The notes under the pieces were generated by a model. The model was not told where the DNA came from, searched no databases, and saw only the letters and a list, made by a program, of their open reading frames with translations. DNA of 41,628 nucleotides, taken from an uncultured Acidobacteriaceae bacterium. GTDB lineage: Bacteria > Acidobacteriota > Terriglobia > Terriglobales > Acidobacteriaceae. Below are positions 1 to 7,181 of this stretch, piece by piece. The position numbers and the translations under genes were made by a program. The stretch lies in contig CAIWFH010000072.1 in the NCBI GenBank assembly GCA_903911925.1, positions 1 to 41,628 of the forward strand, given 5' to 3'. The first letter of the stretch is position 1, and the number at the start of each line of letters is the position of its first letter.

Positions 1-72
1 GCCCGACTCAACAAGCCGAACCGCCTCTTGCTTGAACTCCAGCGTGTAACGTCCCCGCTTCGCCTTCGTCAT
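1..72 (-). CDS. IS3-family transposase OrfA, N-terminal fragment (runs off window)
   Basis: Only the first 24 codons are present; the frame is open to the window edge. The visible residues begin MTKAKRGRYTLEFK and continue with QEAVRLVESG, the typical opening of the helix-turn-helix domain of IS3/IS911-type OrfA (HTH_Tnp_1, PF01527). OrfA binds the terminal inverted repeats and normally joins OrfB by programmed -1 frameshifting to make the active transposase. The ATG at 72-70 is preceded on the minus strand by a purine-rich AAGGGA stretch. Whether the rest of the element is intact cannot be seen. Confidence 0.8.
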   Translation of the reverse strand, partial: MTKAKRGRYTLEFKQEAVRLVESG

Positions 73-135
73 CTTCGTGTCCCTTTCGCTATTAAACCAG
101 CGAACTAAGGGATACGTTTTGCGCGGGCAAGGTCA
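1..135 (-). mobile_element. End of an IS3-family insertion sequence (partial)
   Basis: The minus strand carries the start of an IS3-type orfA at 72 and, upstream of it, a non-coding stretch to about position 135. Read on the minus strand the element would begin TGACCTTGCCCGCGC, consistent with the TG...CA termini of IS3 elements. Directly beyond it the broken CDGSH gene begins, so 135 is the likely insertion boundary. The other end of the element and any target-site duplication lie outside the window, so the exact boundary is inferred to within a few bases. Confidence 0.6.
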
Positions 136-273
136 GTCGGCGACGGCAGCCACAAGGGCACCGACTTTACCCCGGTGAAGTACGAAGCAACGGAATCCAA
201 GAAGGTGTTCTTCTGTGGGTGCAAGCACACCGCCACTCCGGTGATGTGCGATGGCAGCCACCATAAACTCTAG
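136..273 (+). pseudogene. CDGSH iron-sulfur domain protein, 5' truncated by the IS end
   Basis: The frame that ends with TAG at 271-273 reads GDGSHKGTDF, then about 15 residues, then FFCGCKHTATPVMCDGSH and a short tail. The second part is a complete CDGSH (zf-CDGSH, PF09360) [2Fe-2S] motif with pattern CxCxxTxxPxxCDGSH. The first part is the tail of a preceding CDGSH motif whose cysteine and upstream half are missing. Bacterial tandem-CDGSH proteins of about 75-80 residues have this layout. No start codon lies between the remnant and the IS, and a stop lies in frame inside the IS at 106-108. It is therefore best read as a gene decapitated by the insertion. Confidence 0.75.
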
Positions 274-605
274 GATTCTCTCAACGACTCATTTCGCATG
301 CGGGCTTTGCCTCCCAGGGGTGAAGCCCGCGGCAAATCTAAAATAGGGCGCAGCCGTCGGAGGGCCCCGTCGGACGCAGCTCGCCTCGACCACTCGCTCC
401 TGGATATGATCAGTCCACAATACTAGCGGGTTAAGAGTAGACTTATCCTGTCCGAAGCACGTCAAAATCCTAAAGAAGACCCTGCGGGAAAACTGCGCAC
501 GCGACGCTCTTGGCTCTTTGCTTTTCTGAAGCTGGAAGTAAACACTTTTGAAAACAAACAAGATAGCGTCAGCATAGTGATCGATCGCAGTCGGTGAGGT
601 CACCA
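274..605. other. Intergenic region, no gene seen
   Basis: This 332-base gap lies between the CDGSH remnant and the PD40/TPR gene. It holds the hairpin at 300-330 and a short direct repeat CGTCGGA at about 356-377. A weak -35-like TTGAAA lies near 547-552 without a convincing -10. An open frame on the minus strand across 289-729 shows no recognisable domain and overlaps the start of the next gene, so it is not called. A ribosome binding site for the next gene, GGTGAGG, lies just before 606. Confidence 0.5.
300..330. terminator. Hairpin after the CDGSH remnant (terminator-like, no T-run)
   Basis: GCGGGCTT at 300-307 and AAGCCCGC at 323-330 form a perfect 8-bp stem around a 15-base loop, 27 bases after the CDGSH stop. 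There is no T-run on either side, so intrinsic termination is uncertain. It could equally be a short dispersed intergenic palindrome. Confidence 0.4.
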
Positions 606-2999
606 ATGCCCGACGAAAATTACCCTGTGACGCAACAACGGCTGCGCCTCGTCTTGTCTGCGGCGACGCTTTTGGTTGTTTTGCTGGCCGGCATCTGGCT
701 GCTGCCCATCCCGGGAAGCGTGTCTGCAAGCGCGGCCGCTCCGGCAGCGCAGGATGCGGCGCAGGCCCCGACTCCCGCTTCCATCGACTACCCCGAAGAC
801 GGCTCCATCTTCCCCCCCGGCATTACGCCGCCCACATTTATATGGAGAGACGCATCCGCAACCTCCTGGCATATCAAAATCTCCTTTGCCGACAAGTCAA
901 AGCCCGTTCAGGCCGTTTCAAAGGGCGAGCGAATGAAGATCCCCCCCATCGAGCCGGATGCCGTTTCCGAAACCAACGAGTTGCCCAAGTTGAATCCGCA
1001 GATCGCGCAGTCTTGGGTCTGGACTCCCGATGCGGCAACATGGACGGCCATCCAGCGCCACTCCGTAGGGCAGCCGGCCACCATTACCGTCACCGGCTAT
1101 AACAGCGGCGACGTCGCCGTTTCCGAGTCCCACTCCACCTTCACCACGTCGAAGGACCCGGTCGGAGCTCCCATTTTTTACCGTGATGTGCCCCTGATGC
1201 CGTTCCCGGGCACAGACGGGACCATCCAGCCACTCGCACCTTCGGCGGGCCGGCTGGTTCACTGGCGGCTTCGCGATATCACCAAGCCGGAGAGCCGCAT
1301 CCTCATCAACAGCGTGCCCACCTGCCTCAATTGCCACTCCTTCTCAATGGACGGCAAAACCATGGGCATCGATGTGGACGGCCCGGCCAACGACAAGGGC
1401 ATGTACGCCATTGTGCCTATCGAAAAACACATGTCTATCCAGGCCAAGAACGTTGTGCACTGGAACCTGGATGGGCAAAGAGCCAGCACCCGGGTGGGAT
1501 TCATGTCGCAGGTCTCGCCGGACGGCAAGTACGTCATCAGCACCTTCGGCCCTTCGCCTGATTTCCCCCGGAACTACTACACCATCAACTTCAAGGACTA
1601 TCACTTCCTCCAGGTCTTCTATCCCACCAAGGGCGTACTGGACTGGTACAGCGCGGCTGAGGGCCGGCGCCAGCCGCTGCCCGGCGCGGACGACCCGCAC
1701 TATGTGCAAACCGGCGGCGTGTGGAGTCCCGATGGCAAGTGGATCGTGTTTGCGCGCGCCGTGGCGCGGAATCCGATCGAGCGCGGCCAGCAGAAAGCGC
1801 TCAAGGCAAACGACCCCAACGAAACCCAGATTCAGTTCGACCTTTACCGGATTCCGTTCAACGAAGGCAAAGGCGGCACGCCCGAGCGCATTGAGGGAGC
1901 CAGCCAGAACGGCATGAGCAACAACTTCCCCAAGGTGTCGCCTGACGGAAAATGGATCGTCTTCGTTCAGTGCCGCAACGGAGAGGTCATGCGCCCTGAC
2001 AGCCAGCTCTACATCGTTCCGTTCGCCGGAGGCGCCGCGCGCCGATTGCGCGCCAACACGCCGCTGATGAACTCGTGGCACAGCTTTTCGCCCAATGGTC
2101 ATTGGCTGGTCTTCTCATCCAAGTCGCGGTCACCGTACACGCAGATGTACCTGACGCACATTGACGCGGACGGCAATGACAGCCCCGCAATTCTGGTGGA
2201 CAACTCAACCGCCTCCAACCGCGCCGTCAACCTGCCGGAATTCGTCAACATCGCCGGGGACGGCATCGATGATATCGCAACCCCCGCCATTGACGGTTAC
2301 CGTTTGATGGACGAGGCATTGAGGCTTGAGGGAGCCGAGAAATATTCTGAGGCCCTCGAGGTCTGGAAAAAGGCCGTGGCGCTTGAGCCGGACGATGCCG
2401 AAGTGCAGAGCGACATTGCCGCCAACCTTTACCTGAGCGGCAATACGGATGAAGCCATCGAGCACATTCGCGAAGCTGTCCGCCTCAATCCGAGCAATGC
2501 GCAGAACCATTACTACCTGGGCTCGTTTCTGCTCAAGCAAGGGCATCCGGTGGATGCCATGCCCGAACTGGAAAGGGCGCTTGTTCTCAATCCGAAATTC
2601 CCATCGGGAGAGGTAACCCTGGCCAGCGCCTACAGCGCGCTCGGCAGGCCCGCGGACGCGCTGGTTCACTGGCAGAAGGCTGTCGCTCTTGAGCCCCAGC
2701 GCGTGAGCGCTCTTATCGGCGAGGCCCGGATTCTATCCAGCACGCCGGACTTCACGATCAGGAACGGGGCACAAGCGGTGGCTCTCGCCAAACGTGCTGA
2801 CGATCTCACGCAGGGAACAGATGTCAACGTGCTCGATGCACTCGGCGCGGCCTATGCCGAGGCCGGACAATTCCAGGATGCGCTCGACACCGCCAAACGC
2901 GCGCTCGACCTGGCTGTTTCCAAGGGGGATGCTGCAAAGGCCAAGGCCATCCAATACCGCATCAACCTTTACACCGAAGGCAAGCCTTATCGAAATTAG
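606..2999 (+). CDS. Membrane-anchored PD40 (TolB-like) / TPR protein with a CxxCH motif
   Basis: 797 residues starting at ATG 606. A GTG 12 bases upstream is possible but lacks a ribosome binding site, while GGTGAGG precedes the ATG. Residues about 15-40 are a single hydrophobic anchor or signal. A beta-sandwich-like region follows, then CLNCH at residues 240-244 (Cys240, Cys243, His244), a candidate covalent haem c site. PD40/WD40-like propeller blades follow, recognisable by repeated SPDGKW and SPNGHW motifs between residues about 300 and 540. From about residue 565 to the end there are four or five TPR units. A periplasmic location and protein-protein scaffold role are inferred; no enzymatic activity can be assigned. 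A lone CxxCH can occur by chance, but here the family-like context CLNCHSFSxDGKT supports function. Confidence 0.8.
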   Translation: MPDENYPVTQQRLRLVLSAATLLVVLLAGIWLLPIPGSVSASAAAPAAQDAAQAPTPASIDYPEDGSIFPPGITPPTFIWRDASATSWHIKISFADKSKPVQAVSKGERMKIPPIEPDAVSETNELPKLNPQIAQSWVWTPDAATWTAIQRHSVGQPATITVTGYNSGDVAVSESHSTFTTSKDPVGAPIFYRDVPLMPFPGTDGTIQPLAPSAGRLVHWRLRDITKPESRILINSVPTCLNCHSFSMDGKTMGIDVDGPANDKGMYAIVPIEKHMSIQAKNVVHWNLDGQRASTRVGFMSQVSPDGKYVISTFGPSPDFPRNYYTINFKDYHFLQVFYPTKGVLDWYSAAEGRRQPLPGADDPHYVQTGGVWSPDGKWIVFARAVARNPIERGQQKALKANDPNETQIQFDLYRIPFNEGKGGTPERIEGASQNGMSNNFPKVSPDGKWIVFVQCRNGEVMRPDSQLYIVPFAGGAARRLRANTPLMNSWHSFSPNGHWLVFSSKSRSPYTQMYLTHIDADGNDSPAILVDNSTASNRAVNLPEFVNIAGDGIDDIATPAIDGYRLMDEALRLEGAEKYSEALEVWKKAVALEPDDAEVQSDIAANLYLSGNTDEAIEHIREAVRLNPSNAQNHYYLGSFLLKQGHPVDAMPELERALVLNPKFPSGEVTLASAYSALGRPADALVHWQKAVALEPQRVSALIGEARILSSTPDFTIRNGAQAVALAKRADDLTQGTDVNVLDALGAAYAEAGQFQDALDTAKRALDLAVSKGDAAKAKAIQYRINLYTEGKPYRN

Positions 3000-3098
3000 G
3001 GGTTCACTGAGAGGGCGCGGTAGCGCGGCAGCCGGAAAAAAGCCACAGCCGCAAGCCGCCGCGCTCTCAATCTTCGCTCGCCTATAATTCACTTCACC

Positions 3099-5516
3099 AT
3101 GCAGTCTCTTCTTCGCAATCTCCGCTTCGGCGCGCGCGTGTTGGGCAAAAGCCCCGGATTCACGGCAACCGTGATCCTCACCCTGGCCCTGGGCATTGGC
3201 TTAAATACCGCCATTTTCACCGTGCCGAATGCGCTGCTGCTTCGGCCGTTTCCTTTTCATGACCCTGGTCAACTGGTCACCATCGGCGATAAGGATGAGA
3301 GCAAGGGCTTCACCGGCACTTTACTGCGCTATGAGTTGGTGCGCGACCTGAATCGGTCGTTCCAGTCAGTAGCCGTCTGGGCTAACGACAACCTGAACCT
3401 GACCGGAAACGGCGAGCCTGTGCAAGTGCCCGTGGCTCGCGTTTCGCCCAACTTCTTTACCATGCTCGGCGTGCAGCCTCAAGTGGGCCGCACCTTCACG
3501 GCCGAAGAAGGCAGCCCGCAAGGCAGGCCCGTGGTGATGCTCACCGATGCAATCTGGCGCAGCCGTTACCACGCCGATCCGAAGATTGTCGGCCAGGCAA
3601 TCACGCTCGACTCAACGGCGCAAACGGTTGTCGGTGTCTTGCCCGCGAGCATTCAATATCCCTTTGTCGGCCCGGCAGACATCTATACGCCGCGCTACTT
3701 TGAATTGTCGCTGATGCCCGCCGCGCGGCTGCGCATGGGGGTAGGCTACCTCGCCATGGTGGCCCGGCTTAAGCCCGGAGTGAGCCTGTCGAGCGCCAAC
3801 TCCGAGTTAACCGTTCTGAACCAGCGTTATCGCGAACAGAACCCCAATGCGCCCGACGCCGGCCCCGGCGCGGTGATGAATGCCGAAGACCTGCGCACCC
3901 TGGTTGTGGGCGACATGCGGGGCAAAGTGCTGATGCTCTCCATCGCCGTTGGCCTGGTCCTTCTGATTGCCTGTGCCAACGTGGCCAGCCTGCTGCTTTC
4001 GCGCGCGCTGGCCCGCAAAAAAGAGATTGCCGTGCGGACGGCGCTGGGCGCGAGCCGCGCCACCATCTTTCGCCAACTGCTGACTGAAAGCCTGATGTTG
4101 TCGCTCATTGCGGGCGTACTCGGGATAGGGCTTGGTTGGGGCGCCACCCGCGCACTGTCTGCCTGGGGAGCAGCCCAGCTTCCGCAGGGGGTTCCCCTTG
4201 CCATCGACTCCTGCGTGCTCTTGTTTACATTGCTGGCTTCAATCCTGGCTGGAGTTCTTTTTGGAACCCTCCCCGCCTTGCAGCTTGCGCGGGTCGATCT
4301 CAATACGACCCTGCGCGATGAGGGCCGGAGTTCGTCGGCAGGGCGTTCGCGCACGCGGTCAGCCAGCCTGCTCGTAATCAGCCAGGTCTCGCTCTCCCTG
4401 CTCTTGTTGATCGGCGCGGGACTGCTGCTGCGCAGCTTTGAGAAACTCATGCACGTCGATCCCGGCTTTGACGCTCACAACGTACTTTCCTTGGATCTAT
4501 CTCTCTCCACCGTCAAATACGCAAAGCCGGACCAGCAAATTGCGTTCTTCGACGAAGTGCTTCGCCGCATCGAGATGCAGCCGGGGGTGCAGAGCGCCGC
4601 CATCTCGGCCGCATTGCCGCTGAGTTGGAAGCGCATTACGCCGGTGCTCCCTGAAGGCCAGCCTGAGGTGGCGTTGGCTGAGCGCCCGTTCGTCGACATT
4701 GAAGCCATCAGCCCGCAGTGGTTCCAGACCATGCGTGTTCCCTTGCGCGCGGGGCGTGCATTTACAGCCGCGGATAACGCGCAGGCTCCGAAGGTTGTCA
4801 TCGTGAACGAGACCTTTGCGCGCCAATATTGGCCCAACCAGGATCCTCTCACGATGCACGTAATTGTTGGCCGCAGGCCTGAGCACGCCGAGGTAATTGC
4901 CGTGGCGGCCGACGTGAAGAATCGGGGCCTGGGGGCGGAGCCGCAGCCCCAGCTTTATCTCCCCTTTCCGCAACTGCCTTGGAGCGATATGAATCTGCTG
5001 GTGCGAACCAGTGTTCCGCCGCTCACCATCACATCGGGGTTGCGGACGCAGGTTGCCGCCGTCGACAGCGACCAGCCGCTGACGAAGATCCAGACGGTCG
5101 ACGATCTAGTTGACAATTCCCGCGCGCAGCCGCGCTTCATGCTGCTCCTGGTGAGCGCTTTTTCATTCACGGCGCTGGCGCTGGCGATTATCGGAATTTA
5201 TGGCGTGATTTCGTATTCCGTGGCTCAGCGGCGGCAGGAATTCGGCATCCGCATGGCGCTAGGCGCTGAACGCAAAGACATCATGCGCCTCGTCTTGCGC
5301 CAGGGACTTACGCTGGCCGCGATGGGAATTGGAGTTGGCCTGGCCGCCGCGTTGTTGCTGACCAGGCTGGCCGCGGGGTTGCTCTATAAAGTAGGCGCGC
5401 GCGACCTGGCGACTTTTGTCTTTGCGCCGTTGCTGTTCCTTTGTGTGGCCATGCTGGCCTGTTACCTGCCCGCACGGCGCGCGACCAGGGTCGATCCGAT
5501 TGAAGCGCTACGGTAA
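3099..5516 (+). CDS. ADOP-type ABC transporter permease (MacB/FtsX fold)
   Basis: 805 residues. The N-terminus ([17 protein letters not shown]) and the early [12 protein letters not shown] motif are hallmarks of the acidobacterial duplicated orphan permeases. The layout is TM helix at about 20-45, a large MacB-like periplasmic core, an FtsX block of three or four helices at about 275-445 carrying [14 protein letters not shown], a second periplasmic core, and a second FtsX block at about 680-800 carrying [14 protein letters not shown]. The family is thought to couple with a separate MacB-like ATPase to move substrates or signals across the envelope. No ATPase gene is adjacent, which is normal for this orphan family. 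It follows the PD40/TPR gene by 99 bases, and its last codons overlap the convergent PIN gene by 9 bases. Confidence 0.9.
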   Translation: MQSLLRNLRFGARVLGKSPGFTATVILTLALGIGLNTAIFTVPNALLLRPFPFHDPGQLVTIGDKDESKGFTGTLLRYELVRDLNRSFQSVAVWANDNLNLTGNGEPVQVPVARVSPNFFTMLGVQPQVGRTFTAEEGSPQGRPVVMLTDAIWRSRYHADPKIVGQAITLDSTAQTVVGVLPASIQYPFVGPADIYTPRYFELSLMPAARLRMGVGYLAMVARLKPGVSLSSANSELTVLNQRYREQNPNAPDAGPGAVMNAEDLRTLVVGDMRGKVLMLSIAVGLVLLIACANVASLLLSRALARKKEIAVRTALGASRATIFRQLLTESLMLSLIAGVLGIGLGWGATRALSAWGAAQLPQGVPLAIDSCVLLFTLLASILAGVLFGTLPALQLARVDLNTTLRDEGRSSSAGRSRTRSASLLVISQVSLSLLLLIGAGLLLRSFEKLMHVDPGFDAHNVLSLDLSLSTVKYAKPDQQIAFFDEVLRRIEMQPGVQSAAISAALPLSWKRITPVLPEGQPEVALAERPFVDIEAISPQWFQTMRVPLRAGRAFTAADNAQAPKVVIVNETFARQYWPNQDPLTMHVIVGRRPEHAEVIAVAADVKNRGLGAEPQPQLYLPFPQLPWSDMNLLVRTSVPPLTITSGLRTQVAAVDSDQPLTKIQTVDDLVDNSRAQPRFMLLLVSAFSFTALALAIIGIYGVISYSVAQRRQEFGIRMALGAERKDIMRLVLRQGLTLAAMGIGVGLAAALLLTRLAAGLLYKVGARDLATFVFAPLLFLCVAMLACYLPARRATRVDPIEALR

Positions 5517-6002
5517 ATCCGCGACCGCTTCAACGGCGCTGGATCCCTGCACCGCTTCCTTGGCCGGATCGATGGCGTGAAAGCCTTCCGCCTTGGCAGC
5601 CTCAAGCAACTGGGGCGAGGCGGAAACAAAGATGATTTCGGTGCCCTGGAACATGTCGCGAGCCACCAGCGCCGCGCCCAGTTGCAGAGTATCGGGCCAG
5701 CGCAAAGTGGTGCGGTCAAGCAGTTGGCGCGCCGCCTCAAGCACGGCAGGATTCAACGGCTGCTGCACCATGCGCGCAGCCTCAAGCCGCAAAATATCCA
5801 GCGCTGCCGCCGCATCTGCGGCTGAAATGCCGCCTGCCCGTTCGCGACGGCGCACGGCGGCGTAAACCTCCAGCGGCGTCGAGGCCGAAATCAGCTTGCG
5901 GTTGTCTTCCACCGCCTCCATCAAGCTGATCAGCGCGTCTGTGCCCTGCTCCTGAACAAAGAGCTTTGCGAAAGCGGTGGACTCCAGAAAGTAGCAGCTC
6001 AC
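5508..6002 (-). CDS. PIN-domain protein (VapC-like), atypical acidic site
   Basis: 164 residues, GTG start at 6002 overlapping the upstream gene's TGA in a GTGA junction. The fold signature is clear: N-terminal [21 protein letters not shown] at 43-51, [12 protein letters not shown] at 101-112 and [17 protein letters not shown] at 125-141. PIN ribonucleases use a cluster of acidic residues. Here the first Asp is Glu7, the second is Glu45, the third is Asp104, and the usual fourth Asp in the FVTAD-like motif is Ser129. Nuclease activity may be reduced or altered. Type II toxin function is plausible because of the coupled partner, but that partner is much larger than a typical VapB. The gene converges with and overlaps the permease. 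Confidence 0.8.
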   Translation of the reverse strand: MSCYFLESTAFAKLFVQEQGTDALISLMEAVEDNRKLISASTPLEVYAAVRRRERAGGISAADAAAALDILRLEAARMVQQPLNPAVLEAARQLLDRTTLRWPDTLQLGAALVARDMFQGTEIIFVSASPQLLEAAKAEGFHAIDPAKEAVQGSSAVEAVADLP

Positions 6003-6718
6003 AGGTTCCCCCGTTCTTCTTCAATGGCCTCGGCAATCGAGTCGCCGTGAACCGCAACCGGATGGAAGCGCTGCGCTTCCTCGGGAATACCGGCCTCGGC
6101 GCGGTTGAGCCGTATCGTCGTGGTGGGATAGGCCGGAGTCTTGGGGTTGGCTATCTTGCTGGTGATCACCACACCCCGCTGAATGGCCTCTGCCAGAACT
6201 GCCTGGCGCGATTCGGGGTGCTGATTCCAGCGAAAGGCCTTGCGCGGCAAAAATGAGTCGCGGAACCACTTGAGCGCGATAAAGGCGTGCCCGCCTCTTT
6301 CGGCCTCAGCAAGCGCGGCGCAAAGTTCCTTTACGCGAGCGTCAATGTCGGCGGGAATCACCGCCTCCTGGCTGTCGTCCTCATCGTCGTCAAGCGGCTC
6401 AGAAGCGGCGCGCGACGCCCGAGCGGCGCGCGGAGCGGCCTCGCTTCCGTCGATCCGCTCAAAGTAGATACGTACTTCGTCTTCTTCAGGCGACCATGCG
6501 TCCGCCCCTGCATTGCGGCGTTTGCTGCGGCCGTTTTCACTGCACAGTTCAACGATCGCCTGGTACCCCGGAGGCGCCAGAAAGTGCAAAGCGCGTGCCA
6601 GTCCTGGATCGCTGGAATCTCCCAGTTCGTTCAAGGCCTCTTCAATAATCTCTTCAGCGTCGGGAATACTCAGGTTACTTAGGTCTACGCTGCTTTGTGC
6701 AGCTTTTGTCGTTCTCAT
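5999..6718 (-). CDS. Unknown acidic protein coupled to the PIN gene (possible antitoxin)
   Basis: 239 residues with no family I recognise. I chose the ATG at 6718, which has GGAGAAG eight bases upstream; a longer open frame to 6826 lacks such a site. The N-terminus (about 10-45) is acidic and predicted helical. A middle stretch at about 105-120 is a low-complexity acidic linker. The C-terminal 90 residues, with WFRDSFLPRKAFRW and TPAYPTTTIRLNR, look like a compact folded domain. Its stop overlaps the PIN start by four bases, so the two are translated together and probably form a functional pair. The antitoxin role is inferred from position only; VapB-type antitoxins are usually under 100 residues with a DNA-binding N-terminus, which is not evident here. 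Confidence 0.65.
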   Translation of the reverse strand: MRTTKAAQSSVDLSNLSIPDAEEIIEEALNELGDSSDPGLARALHFLAPPGYQAIVELCSENGRSKRRNAGADAWSPEEDEVRIYFERIDGSEAAPRAARASRAASEPLDDDEDDSQEAVIPADIDARVKELCAALAEAERGGHAFIALKWFRDSFLPRKAFRWNQHPESRQAVLAEAIQRGVVITSKIANPKTPAYPTTTIRLNRAEAGIPEEAQRFHPVAVHGDSIAEAIEEERGNL

Positions 6719-7181
6719 TGCGTCTTCTCCGTAAAGTTGCGGCTCCGGCCTATATGCGCCCAAGTCCCCGGTCCGCTTCGTGGCCTTCTCCTGAGTCCGT
6801 TTGCACCAGGCAAGGTGAACATCCAAGAGCAGCGTTTGTACTCAACCTATGCTATTGCGACTGAGATTAGAGTAGAGTTCGGATCGGGTCCCTTGAAAAC
6901 CTCAAAATTCTGGAAGGCAATTCCGTGCAAATAAGCGGCCTATTCATGATTCAAAGCCATCTTTCGCTTGTTTCTTCTACCTTACAGGTATTTGAGAACC
7001 ACTCTAGCTAATCCCTGTGTTTCAAGCTATACATCCCACAGTGTACCCCAGAATTCTTCCTTTGCCGTTCCCGGCTTGGGAATCTGGCGGGCCTAATCCC
7101 GTGGCCGCAACCCCGGTTTGCTATGAAAGTTGCTCCCCTGAATGCTTTTTCCGGAGGCCCCGACTCCTTACAATAGAAGAT
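6719..7181. other. Divergent intergenic region
   Basis: 463 bases between the divergent PIN operon and the secreted-protein gene. No RNA gene or convincing small coding frame is visible. It must hold promoters for both directions. The clearest element is TACAAT at 7169-7174, only seven bases before the ATG at 7182. A T-rich patch at 7145-7150 could act as a weak -35. Confidence 0.45.
7169..7174 (+). promoter_or_regulatory. Candidate -10 box implying a leaderless mRNA
   Basis: TACAAT matches the -10 consensus at five of six positions and ends seven bases before the ATG of the secreted-protein gene, so transcription would begin at or beside the A of the start codon. No good Shine-Dalgarno sequence precedes that ATG, which fits a leaderless message. 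The -35 is poor. Confidence 0.3.
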
